From: Treponema sp.
GTDB lineage: Bacteria; Spirochaetota; Spirochaetia; Treponematales; Breznakiellaceae
Length of the DNA: 6,569 nucleotides
Reading direction: 5' to 3'
Assembly (NCBI GenBank): GCA_031278755.1
Contig: JAITJV010000211.1
Span: 1 to 6,569 of the forward strand
This document shows, in pieces, positions 1 through 5,912 of the stretch. The notes beneath the pieces were generated by a model, which made no database searches, had not been told where the DNA came from, and saw only the letters and a program-made list of their open reading frames with translations. Positions within the stretch are counted from its first letter, which is position 1. Every line of letters begins with the position of its first letter. Made by a program: the position numbers and the translations under genes.

Positions 1-17
1 TTGGCCAATTTAAGCAT
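1..17 (-). CDS. 5' end of the next gene in the ABC operon (partial, runs off the window)
   Basis: An ATG on the minus strand at 17-15 lies three bases beyond the TAG stop of the GldG-type gene and opens a frame reading M-L-K-L-A before the window ends. A purine-rich stretch (AGTAGGGG) lies immediately before the ATG, closer than a usual Shine-Dalgarno spacing. In operons of this type the GldG gene is often followed by another membrane-anchored accessory protein (a DUF4340-type protein is what I would expect), but five residues cannot show this. The call rests on position only. Confidence 0.4.
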
Positions 18-20
18 CCC

Positions 21-1475
21 CTACTTGTGCCTGCGGCGGAGCCACACGGCTATACCGAATACAAGAACACCCAAAGGAAGAAGAACCACAAAAACAAGGC
101 CCAGAATCAGCACCACGCCGGCGGTAACACCCAGTTCCGTAAAGCCAAGCGTCTTATCCATTACATAGATGCGGTCTTCCCTGCCCGCCAGGGTTCCAAG
201 AAGTTCAAGAAAATAACTTGAATTTGCGATGTTGGGACTTTCCAGGAAAACCTGATCCACAGCCCCCAGGGAGCCTGAAACCAGCACATGATTCTTGACA
301 ATGTCCCCCGTGATATTGTTCCGCATGGAAGTGCTCAACACAAGAACAGGCACGTTCCCAACCATGGCCTGCGCGTCGGGAGTCCAGTCCGGCTGAGCGT
401 CGGCGGGAAGTATACCGGACGCGGGCGAATAGCGGACCAGGGTTTTTACCGAACGGTAGCGCCGGGCTTCAAAGAGAATGCCAAGCGGCCGGGACTGGGG
501 AATAACCGGCTGGAGGCCCTGCTGCGCCGCGGTTCTTGAATACGTGTCTTCGGCAAAATCGCAGAGGGCGATAAAAAGGGAATTAAAAAGAATACGGTTC
601 CGATCGGTTTCAAAAACTATTCCCGTCTGCGCTTCTATGCCCCATTCCGCAAGAAAAGATTCAAGATTAGGCTGGGAAGGCTGGGCGGAAGACGCAAGGT
701 AAAAGAGAACGCGGTCGGCGCCTCCTTCAAGAAAAGCATCAAGTTTCCGGGTCTCAACGACGGAAAGATCCCTGGCCGGGGAGGCAAGGATCAGCACGGA
801 CGCATCGTCGGCGATTTCCTCGGTGAACAAATTCTGGTTTATCACTTCCCACGTGTTAAGTTTTAAAAGATCAAGGAAAGGCGTTATGTCTTCTTCTCCG
901 TGTCCGCCCAGAACCGAAACCTTGGTCACCTTTTTACTTGTGATTGCAAGAAGAGCCGAAGTCATGGCCTGCTCCGCCTTGGACGACGACACATAGCTTC
1001 CGTAATATTCACTGCGTATATTGAACAGATCCGATGATGAAAGAACACGGTGCTTCTGCCCCGAGGCGACAAGGATGTCGTTTATCTGGAGGGCCGCATC
1101 AGGATACCGTGAATTGAAATTGGGGTTCCGCAGCAGATCGATGTAGGAAAGATGCACCCTGGAGGAAAGCTGGGAATACTTGCGTATCACCTCGTTGGCC
1201 TGGACAAAGTATTGGGCCGGGGACGACGCGGTAAAACGGTCTTCCGTGTTGAGCACAAAGATTTCAACATCTTCATCCAGCGAAGAAAGAAAGTTTTTTG
1301 TATCCTCTGAAACTTCAAATATCTTGTTTTCCGTCAAGTCTATGTTCAAAGGATACTTGTTGAAGAGCGCCGTTACCGCCGTATTGAGAAGGACGATGAA
1401 AGCGATCACCGCCGCGGTGATGACTGTGGATAGAATTCCGAAACGAAAATTCCTGCGTTTAAAAATATTCAGCAT
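21..1475 (-). CDS. gldG: GldG-type ABC transporter accessory protein
   Basis: A 484-residue protein with one membrane segment at each end. An N-terminal anchor (about residues 13-36) is preceded by basic residues, and a C-terminal helix (about 449-478) ends in WLRRRHK, so the bulk of the protein should lie on the outer face of the inner membrane. After the first helix comes the family's typical N-K-Y-P-L-N-I-D-L-T-E-N-K-I-F stretch (residues 39-53), and the Gly-rich GGHGEE motif lies near 210-215. Both fit the ABC_transp_aux/GldG family, as does the length. The frame is open for 17 more codons upstream, but that start would overlap the permease gene. The ATG at 1475 has an AAAAGGA site six bases before it and begins 22 bases after the permease stop. 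In Flavobacterium the homologue belongs to the gliding-associated Gld ABC system; in other bacteria the transported substrate is unknown to me. The symbol is given at family level; orthology with the gliding gene is not shown. The stop codon is TAG. Confidence 0.88.
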   Translation of the reverse strand: MLNIFKRRNFRFGILSTVITAAVIAFIVLLNTAVTALFNKYPLNIDLTENKIFEVSEDTKNFLSSLDEDVEIFVLNTEDRFTASSPAQYFVQANEVIRKYSQLSSRVHLSYIDLLRNPNFNSRYPDAALQINDILVASGQKHRVLSSSDLFNIRSEYYGSYVSSSKAEQAMTSALLAITSKKVTKVSVLGGHGEEDITPFLDLLKLNTWEVINQNLFTEEIADDASVLILASPARDLSVVETRKLDAFLEGGADRVLFYLASSAQPSQPNLESFLAEWGIEAQTGIVFETDRNRILFNSLFIALCDFAEDTYSRTAAQQGLQPVIPQSRPLGILFEARRYRSVKTLVRYSPASGILPADAQPDWTPDAQAMVGNVPVLVLSTSMRNNITGDIVKNHVLVSGSLGAVDQVFLESPNIANSSYFLELLGTLAGREDRIYVMDKTLGFTELGVTAGVVLILGLVFVVLLPLGVLVFGIAVWLRRRHK

Positions 1476-1481
1476 ATCATA

Positions 1482-1488
1482 TCCTTTT
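1482..1488 (-). promoter_or_regulatory. Shine-Dalgarno site deciding the GldG start
   Basis: AAAAGGA on the minus strand, six bases before the ATG at 1475. It lies in the 22-base gap between the permease stop (1500-1498) and that ATG. It favours the internal ATG over the upstream ATG at 1526, which lies inside the permease gene. Confidence 0.7.
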
Positions 1489-1497
1489 CTTGCAAAA

Positions 1498-2202
1498 TTA
1501 GCTCCATCTTCTTTTTTCCAGTACACGCGTGGTCAGGAAAAGAAAAACAACACAGACGCTTGCAAAATAAAAAAGATTGGCAAGCCCCAAAAGGCCGTTG
1601 GTTATCGGAGTATAGCGCCTTATCAGGGAAAGCGAACTTATAAAGGACGCGATCGTCTGATTGGGAATTATCTGGGGAAGCGAATCCAGAAGGAGTATGG
1701 CAAGCATGACCACAAAACCGCCTATGGCGGCTATAGCCTGGTTTTCCGTAAGAGATGAAATAAACTGGCCTATGGAAATAAAGGCGAATCCCAAAAGGAG
1801 CAGCCCTATGTAGTTCCCCCAGATAGCCGTCCAGTTCATCCGCGCAAGGAAACTCAGCACCGCGGCGTAAACCAGGGTGACGCTTATACCCGCGACATAA
1901 ACGATCACCGCGGCAAAGAATTTACCGGCCACTATACCCCCGAGGGTTATGGGCGCGGTCAGCAGGGCCTGATCGGTTTTGTGCCGCCTGTCCTCGGTCA
2001 TAAGCCGCATGGTAAGGATGGGCGTAAGAAACATGATGATCGTCATCAGAATCTGAAACACCGGGGTCAGTACGGACGAATTGGCGAGCAGCACGCCGAA
2101 AAGAAGAAAGTACCCTGAAAGGAGGTATATAACCCCCAGGTACACATAACCTATGGGTGAACTGAAATACGCGGAAAGTTCCCTTTTTATAATCGCGGTC
2201 AT
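1498..2202 (-). CDS. ABC-2 type permease (GldF-like)
   Basis: A 234-residue integral membrane protein with about six hydrophobic segments (roughly residues 18-39, 47-65, 88-118, 128-150, 155-173 and 205-225). The N-terminus reads KRELSAYFSSPIGYVYLGVI. Residues 60-84 contain PILTMRLMTEDRR followed by K-T-D-Q-A-L-L-T-A-P. These are hallmarks of the GldF-like ABC-2 permeases that work with a GldG protein. It should form the membrane channel for the ATPase encoded just upstream. The start overlaps the ATPase stop in ATGA (2202-2199), and a strong AAGGAGG site lies six bases before the ATG, inside the end of the ATPase gene; both imply translational coupling. The stop is TAA, 22 bases before the GldG start. 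Subunit identity is secure; the transported substrate is unknown. Confidence 0.9.
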   Translation of the reverse strand: MTAIIKRELSAYFSSPIGYVYLGVIYLLSGYFLLFGVLLANSSVLTPVFQILMTIIMFLTPILTMRLMTEDRRHKTDQALLTAPITLGGIVAGKFFAAVIVYVAGISVTLVYAAVLSFLARMNWTAIWGNYIGLLLLGFAFISIGQFISSLTENQAIAAIGGFVVMLAILLLDSLPQIIPNQTIASFISSLSLIRRYTPITNGLLGLANLFYFASVCVVFLFLTTRVLEKRRWS

Positions 2203-3239
2203 GCTTCGCCTCCTTCACCGTCTTCGGCGCCGGGGCTTTCACCGCCTTCGCCGGCCGTTTCGCCGCCTGCCGCATCCCCGCTTTCGGAGCCGGCAAGGAC
2301 GGAAACGGCGGAACTGTCGCCCGCGGTGAGCCTCAGGAACACGTCTTCAAGCGACATTCCGCTCTGTCTGAGGGAAAGGATGGGCCAGCCTTTGTCCGCA
2401 AGAACGCGGAAAAGACCGCGCCTTATATCACGGCCTTCTTCGCTTTCCAGGATGAATTCGGCCGCTTCCCCGGCTTTGGCCGTCAAAACCGCGGATTTCA
2501 TCCCCGGAATTTCCCGGAGTTTTTGCAGCACAGCTTCCTCCGGCCCGTCAACGGAAAGAAGGAGCCGCGCGTCCTCGGTCTTTCTGGACAGATGTTCAGG
2601 CGTATCGTCGGCAATAAGAACCCCGTTGTCGATGATGATAATCCTGCCGCAGACGGACTGTATCTCCTGGAGTATATGGGAAGAAAAAATCACCGCGCAG
2701 CGTTTTCCCAATTCTTTAATAAGGCTCCGTACTTCAAGGATCTGCTTGGGATCAAGCCCTACGGTAGGTTCGTCAAGAATAAGAAGCCCCGGATTCCCCA
2801 GCATGGCCTGCGCAAGCCCTACCCGCTGCTGATAGCCTTTGGAAAGGTTCTTTATAAGACGCTTCCTTACATCGGAAACACCCACCGCCTCGCAGATTTC
2901 GCCTATGTGGGCCTGTTTGTCCATCCGGATTTTTTTAAGGCCGTATATAAAGGAAAGATAATCATCTACCACCATATCCGGATAAAGGGGAGGATGTTCC
3001 GGCAGATACCCTATCTGTTTTTTGCACCCTATCGGATCATCCAGAATTTCCCGGCCGTTCACCGTTACGGTCCCCGCGGTAGACGAGGTATAGCCGGCGA
3101 TTATATTCATCGTCGTCGACTTTCCCGCCCCGTTGGGACCGAGGAATCCGAGGATCTCCTGATCCCCTACGGTGAAATTGATGTTGTCCAACACCTTCCG
3201 GGAGCCGTAAACTTTTGTTACACCTTGTACTGTTAACAT
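2199..3239 (-). CDS. ABC transporter ATP-binding protein (GldA/CcmA-like, with DUF4162-type C-terminal part)
   Basis: A 346-residue ATPase. Walker A is GPNGAGKST (residues 34-42), the signature is LSKGYQQR (132-139), Walker B is LLILDEP (152-158), the D-loop is GLDP (161-164) and the switch histidine is H188 in SSH. The Q-loop region reads IGYLPEHPPLYPDM (76-89), with His82 where many ABC ATPases have Gln; I recall the same in the gliding-associated GldA-type ATPases. Residues about 224-305 resemble the C-terminal domain of multidrug/ABC-2 ATPases. The last 40 residues are a Gly/Glu/Ala-rich, acidic, probably disordered tail that contains the coupling Shine-Dalgarno site for the permease at DNA level. 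The frame is open for 37 codons upstream, but those run through a palindromic repeat and a promoter. The ATG at 3239 has ACGGAG seven bases before it, and the ABC fold (MLTVQGVTKVYG) starts exactly there. It powers the permease encoded next in the operon. Confidence 0.93.
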   Translation of the reverse strand: MLTVQGVTKVYGSRKVLDNINFTVGDQEILGFLGPNGAGKSTTMNIIAGYTSSTAGTVTVNGREILDDPIGCKKQIGYLPEHPPLYPDMVVDDYLSFIYGLKKIRMDKQAHIGEICEAVGVSDVRKRLIKNLSKGYQQRVGLAQAMLGNPGLLILDEPTVGLDPKQILEVRSLIKELGKRCAVIFSSHILQEIQSVCGRIIIIDNGVLIADDTPEHLSRKTEDARLLLSVDGPEEAVLQKLREIPGMKSAVLTAKAGEAAEFILESEEGRDIRRGLFRVLADKGWPILSLRQSGMSLEDVFLRLTAGDSSAVSVLAGSESGDAAGGETAGEGGESPGAEDGEGGEA

Positions 3240-3246
3240 GTATATG

Positions 3247-3252
3247 CTCCGT
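3247..3252 (-). promoter_or_regulatory. Shine-Dalgarno site deciding the ATPase start
   Basis: ACGGAG on the minus strand, with a seven-base spacer to the ATG at 3239. It supports the short form of the ATPase over the open frame that continues upstream to 3350. Confidence 0.7.
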
Positions 3253-3268
3253 TTTTCGTGAATACATA

Positions 3269-3309
3269 AGCCTGTTCCAAAACCAACCGGGTTCTGGAAC
3301 AAGCTCATA
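3269..3309. repeat. Imperfect palindromic intergenic repeat, copy A
   Basis: A hairpin with 16-base arms (3269-3284 and 3290-3305), a five-base loop and two mismatched pairs. The arms carry TGTTCC and GGAACA near the ends and AACC/GGTT at the loop. Aligned without gaps to copy B at 5859-5899, in the same strand direction, it matches at 31 of 41 positions, including a shared CTCATA end. It lies in the leader of the ABC operon. It has no T-run on the downstream side in either direction, so it is not a simple terminator. A REP-like dispersed element is the likely explanation, but only this window was available. Confidence 0.7.
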
Positions 3310-3337
3310 TAATAATAAAAAAAAGACGGATTGGCAA
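3309..3337 (-). promoter_or_regulatory. Probable sigma70-type promoter of the ABC operon
   Basis: On the minus strand TTGCCA (3337-3332, five of six to TTGACA) is followed by a 17-base spacer containing a run of eight T, then TATTAT (3314-3309, five of six to TATAAT). The predicted start near 3302 gives a leader of about 60 bases that opens with the copy A palindrome and ends with the ACGGAG site of the ATPase gene. The promoter begins ten bases after the stop of the CBM9-like gene. I see no convincing terminator between them, so read-through from that gene is also possible. Confidence 0.6.
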
Positions 3338-3346
3338 GCGTGCCGC

Positions 3347-4153
3347 TCAAAAATGAAGATACGCGAAGTTTTCGGGGATATGTGAATCGTATACGCCGTG
3401 TTCGTTAAGAGCCCAGCCCGCGCTTTCGCCGACGGTTTTGCCGTGGTATCTGAGGGCTTCAAAACGGAAAAACTGGCCCCGCAGGGCGTCGCCGTTTTTT
3501 GGCGGAAATTTTTTGCCCGGACAGAGAATCTGAAAGCCTTCCCAGGGAAAGGCAAGCTCCACGGTCCATCCTTTGTCCACTGTTGAAGGATCGTTAATAA
3601 GGCCGTTGATCTTAACGGCGCTCCGGAGGCCGGGGAAATCAAAGTCCATAAAGGCCCAGCGCCGGCCGCGGGGATGCTTTCCAAACCGCGCCGCGTCCTG
3701 AAAGCCGCTTAAGACATCGACGTTCGCACTGTAAAGATCAAACCGGGGAACGTCAAAACGGCTTCCCCTTTTAAGGGCGTCCTGGTACACAAAGAAGACC
3801 TCGTACACCGTTCCGTATGCGTTTATTTCAAATTCATAATAACAGTCTTCGCCTTCAAAAAAAACTTCCACGTCGTTGTCAAACCAGACAAGCGAATCCC
3901 TTTCGGTCAGAGAGGCGCGGACCGCCGGCTCCTCAATCCAATAGGCAATGTACAGGGCGTGGTCGTCCCAGAGGGCCGCCATACGGGTGTCAAAAAAGGC
4001 CGCTTCGCCGGTAACCATGTCTACAAAACGGCGGGATTTTTCCGCGTTTTTCCATACGGGTTTTTCCAGATCCCCGTCAATATGCATGGGGCCGCCCGCC
4101 TTTCTGCAGGTGTAGTGCGCTATCCTGTCTTCGCCGATGCGGTAATTGTTCAT
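3347..4153 (-). CDS. CBM9-like carbohydrate-binding family protein
   Basis: A 268-residue protein covering a complete family 9-like carbohydrate-binding domain. The opening is M-H-I-D-G-D-L-E-K-P-V-W (residues 23-34), the core is W-F-D-N-D-V-E-V-F-F (90-99) followed by Y-Y-E-F-E-I-N-A-Y-G (105-114), then GWTVELAFPWEGF (195-207), and the end is W-A-L-N-E-H-G-V-Y-D-S-H-I-P-E-N-F-A (247-264). These are the typical landmarks of the CBM9_2 type. No signal peptide, transmembrane helix or catalytic domain is seen, so it appears to be a stand-alone cytoplasmic protein; the ligand is unknown. The start is supported by the family-like N-terminus before the IDG motif, although no Shine-Dalgarno site precedes it. 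The gene is divergent from the M81 peptidase gene. It ends with TGA 107 bases before the ATPase start. Confidence 0.82.
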   Translation of the reverse strand: MNNYRIGEDRIAHYTCRKAGGPMHIDGDLEKPVWKNAEKSRRFVDMVTGEAAFFDTRMAALWDDHALYIAYWIEEPAVRASLTERDSLVWFDNDVEVFFEGEDCYYEFEINAYGTVYEVFFVYQDALKRGSRFDVPRFDLYSANVDVLSGFQDAARFGKHPRGRRWAFMDFDFPGLRSAVKINGLINDPSTVDKGWTVELAFPWEGFQILCPGKKFPPKNGDALRGQFFRFEALRYHGKTVGESAGWALNEHGVYDSHIPENFAYLHF

Positions 4154-4159
4154 GCTTTC

Positions 4160-4188
4160 AGTATAGACGGTTTACAGGCTCAAGGCAA
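4160..4188 (-). promoter_or_regulatory. Probable promoter of the CBM9-like gene, possibly giving a leaderless mRNA
   Basis: On the minus strand TTGCCT (4188-4183, four of six) is followed by a 17-base spacer and TATACT (4165-4160, five of six). Only GAAAGC separates the -10 from the ATG, so the expected transcription start falls on or next to the start codon. An alternative -10 on the same strand (TATAAT at 4230-4225) would give a leader of about 70 bases, but I find no good -35 for it. Confidence 0.5.
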
Positions 4189-4192
4189 ACCG
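4168..4192. promoter_or_regulatory. Candidate operator: CGGTTT-N13-AAACCG inverted repeat
   Basis: Perfect six-base arms at 4168-4173 and 4187-4192, with 19 bases between equivalent positions (about two helical turns), as expected for a dimeric repressor or activator. The element covers the -35 and spacer of the CBM9 promoter and lies about 50 bases upstream of the M81 start. No regulator gene is in the window. Six-base arms with a long spacer could also occur by chance. Confidence 0.35.
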
Positions 4193-4203
4193 CCGAAAGT
4201 CAA

Positions 4204-4232
4204 TTCCGGTATTCCCGTAAATTCATTATACT
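4204..4232 (+). promoter_or_regulatory. Possible promoter of the M81 gene with a near-start -10
   Basis: TATACT at 4227-4232 lies exactly six bases before the ATG at 4239, as in the divergent CBM9 promoter. The -35 position at 17-base spacing is TTCCGG (4204-4209), a poor match, so an activator or a different -35 would be needed. There is no Shine-Dalgarno site before the ATG. Confidence 0.4.
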
Positions 4233-4238
4233 TATAGC

Positions 4239-5741
4239 ATGCGTATCCTTACAGGCGGAATAAACCATGAATCGAATTCCCTTTCACCCATCATAACCGG
4301 TGAAGACGATTTTGTTGTCTTCAGGGGAAACGAGATTATTGCAAAAGGAATGTCTCCGGAGTATTCATCCACGGGGATCATACAAACCCTGCGCTCTCAC
4401 GGAGCTGAAATCATCCCAACCGTGCTCGCCCGCGCGGTTCCCAACGGCGTCGTTTCCGCAGCTTTCTATCAAAAAATCAAAAACGAAATTCTGGACCGCG
4501 CCCGTGAAGCGCTCAAGGAAGGCCCCATAGACGGAATTTGCCTTGCCCTCCATGGTTCCATGAAGGTTCAGGGGGATCTTTCCGGTAAAGCCGCTGATGA
4601 AGTCTCCGCCGAGGGGGATCTCTGCACGGCGCTCCGCGGAATTCTTCCCGGCGTTCCCTTTACCGCCGCCCTGGACATGCACGCAACGATCACCCCCGAT
4701 CTGCTTGAAGCCGTCAACGGCTTTGCGGGGTACAAGACCGCCCCCCATACCGACTGCCTTGAAACAGGGGAAAAAGCGGCCGAAATGCTCCTTGCTTCGC
4801 TTGGCTCAGGCAGGAAACTCTACACCGCCTACACAGGCATTCCCATGATGATAGCCGGTGAAAAATCTGAAACCGCCGCCGAACCAATGGCGTCCCTTAT
4901 CAAAGGCTGCCTTTCCGCAGAAAAGCAGGACGGCATACAGGCGGCTTCTATTTTGCTGGGTTTTCCCTGGGCGGACAGCAAATACAACGCCGTAACCATT
5001 CTGGTCACATCGTTTGAGGAAGCAAAGAACACCGCGGATCGATGCGCCCGCGATCTGGCCCTTTCGTTCTGGCGGAGCCGCGGGGATTTTACATTCCGCA
5101 CCGAGTGCTACGATTCACGGCGCGCCATGGCCGCGGCATACGAAGCGGTCGCGAAGGGCGAGCGCCCCGTGTTTGTTTCCGATTCCGGGGATAATCCCAC
5201 CGCGGGGGCCGCGGGGGACGCCACGGATCTTCTGGAAGCAATTATCGCAACCATGGATCAGGCGGACGGCCTCCCCACGCCCCTTCTCTACTCGGGATTT
5301 TACGACGCGGAGGCGGCGGCGGCCTGCATCAGGGCGGGAGAGAACGCGGCCCAGGACATTACGCTGGGGGGCCGCCGGGACACGGTAAACGGCAGGAAAA
5401 TTCCGCTCCGTGTACAGGTGAAAAAAACCGTGCGGGATTTCGGCCCCTACAAATCCGGCCTGGCCCTTGTTTCATACAGGAACCTCCTTATCACGATCAC
5501 CTCAAAACATATAGGTTTTGGCGATGAGGACCTTCTCCCCGCCCTGGGAATAAACGCAGGCGATTACTGTCTCATCGCGGTAAAGCTGGGCTACCTTGAA
5601 CCCTGTTTCCGCCGCATTGCCGCCCGGGCCATACTGGCGTCTTCCCGCGGATGCAGCCACGAGATCCTCGAAAATATTCCCTATAAAAAAGTACGCCGTC
5701 CCATCTACCCCCTTGATCCGGATATAGACTGGACGCCGTGA
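4239..5741 (+). CDS. M81-family metallopeptidase (MlrC-like, DUF1485/MlrC_C)
   Basis: A 500-residue protein of the usual family length with both parts present. In the N-terminal part the opening is MRILTGGINHESNSLSP (His10, Glu11), LALHGSMKV holds His105, AEGD lies at 124-127, LDMHATI holds Asp146 and His148, and GYKTAPHTD holds His170 and Asp172. The D-x-H-N21-H spacing equals that of the zinc-site residues Asp184, His186 and His208 I recall for Sphingomonas MlrC, so the metal site looks intact. The C-terminal part contains SDSGDNPTAGAAGD (314-327) and ends in R-P-I-Y-P-L-D. MlrC cleaves linearised microcystin fragments, but most relatives have unknown substrates and a general peptidase or amidohydrolase role is all that can be inferred. 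There is no signal peptide, so it should be cytoplasmic. The start is certain because the family's first strand begins at the ATG, although no ribosome site is seen. Stop is TGA. Confidence 0.92.
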   Translation: MRILTGGINHESNSLSPIITGEDDFVVFRGNEIIAKGMSPEYSSTGIIQTLRSHGAEIIPTVLARAVPNGVVSAAFYQKIKNEILDRAREALKEGPIDGICLALHGSMKVQGDLSGKAADEVSAEGDLCTALRGILPGVPFTAALDMHATITPDLLEAVNGFAGYKTAPHTDCLETGEKAAEMLLASLGSGRKLYTAYTGIPMMIAGEKSETAAEPMASLIKGCLSAEKQDGIQAASILLGFPWADSKYNAVTILVTSFEEAKNTADRCARDLALSFWRSRGDFTFRTECYDSRRAMAAAYEAVAKGERPVFVSDSGDNPTAGAAGDATDLLEAIIATMDQADGLPTPLLYSGFYDAEAAAACIRAGENAAQDITLGGRRDTVNGRKIPLRVQVKKTVRDFGPYKSGLALVSYRNLLITITSKHIGFGDEDLLPALGINAGDYCLIAVKLGYLEPCFRRIAARAILASSRGCSHEILENIPYKKVRRPIYPLDPDIDWTP

Positions 5742-5754
5742 ACGGATTATGGTT

Positions 5755-5766
5755 ATAACATGTTAT
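5755..5766. repeat. Perfect 12-base palindrome ATAACATGTTAT
   Basis: A fully self-complementary 12-mer beginning 14 bases after the M81 stop. It could be a protein-binding site or the outer end of the composite repeat region that continues to 5899. Nothing else in the sequence decides between these. Confidence 0.4.
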
Positions 5767-5770
5767 TAGA

Positions 5771-5800
5771 GTTGTTCAAAAACTTCGGTTTCTGAACAAC
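5771..5800. repeat. Hairpin with cUUCGg tetraloop, related to the palindromic repeats
   Basis: Thirteen-base arms (5771-5783 and 5788-5800) with a single A-C mismatch enclose TTCG closed by a C-G pair, a very stable RNA loop. The arms carry TTGTTCA and TGAACAA with AAC/GTTT next to the loop, the same layout as copies A and B. The sequence GA-TTGTTCAA-AAC here and in copy B matches at 13 of 15 positions. No T-run follows directly, so it could protect the 3' end of the M81 mRNA rather than terminate it. Confidence 0.65.
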
Positions 5801-5824
5801 TTCCGCTAAAAAACGGCAAAAAAG

Positions 5825-5854
5825 GTGGATTTTGTTGAGAAATCCGCGTTTTTT
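5825..5854 (+). terminator. Likely intrinsic terminator downstream of the M81 gene
   Basis: A stem of GGATTT paired with AAATCC (5827-5832 and 5840-5845) can be extended by a G-T and a G-C pair. Its loop is seven bases, TGTTGAG. A run of six T (5849-5854) follows after one unpaired G. The stem is AT-rich and so only moderately strong. It lies 84 bases after the M81 stop and just before the repeat that leads into the UPF0316 gene. Confidence 0.5.
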
Positions 5855-5858
5855 GGGA

Positions 5859-5899
5859 GACTTGTTCAATAACCAGCCGGGTTTCGAAACAGGCTCATA
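5859..5899. repeat. Imperfect palindromic intergenic repeat, copy B
   Basis: Fourteen-base arms (5861-5874 and 5880-5893) around the loop AGCCG. The outer CTTGTT/AACAGG and inner AACC/GGTT pair, and four positions between them do not. Without gaps it matches copy A (3269-3309) at 31 of 41 positions, in the same strand direction. It ends 13 bases before the start of the UPF0316 gene, so its 3' end lies next to that gene's ribosome site. Confidence 0.7.
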
Positions 5900-5912
5900 G
5901 GACGGGAATTTT

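Noticed and set aside
3317..3344. A terminator for the CBM9-like gene (GGCA-CGCT-TGCC stem and a run of eight T, minus strand).
   Set aside because: The stem has only four pairs and ends eight bases before the T-run. The T-run is better explained as the spacer of the ABC promoter.
3240..3350. An N-terminal extension of 37 residues on the ABC ATPase.
   Set aside because: The extension runs through the promoter and the palindromic repeat, while the ATG at 3239 has a good ribosome site and coincides with the start of the ABC fold.
4365..4748. A 127-residue minus-strand open frame inside the M81 gene.
   Set aside because: It is fully contained in a family-supported gene on the other strand and has no recognisable domain, so it is a frame shadow.
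5760..5795. A 12-codon open frame (MLLELFKNFGF then stop) on the plus strand across the UUCG hairpin.
   Set aside because: It is explained by the palindrome itself, has no ribosome site, and is too short to support. Repeats of this kind often give such chance frames.
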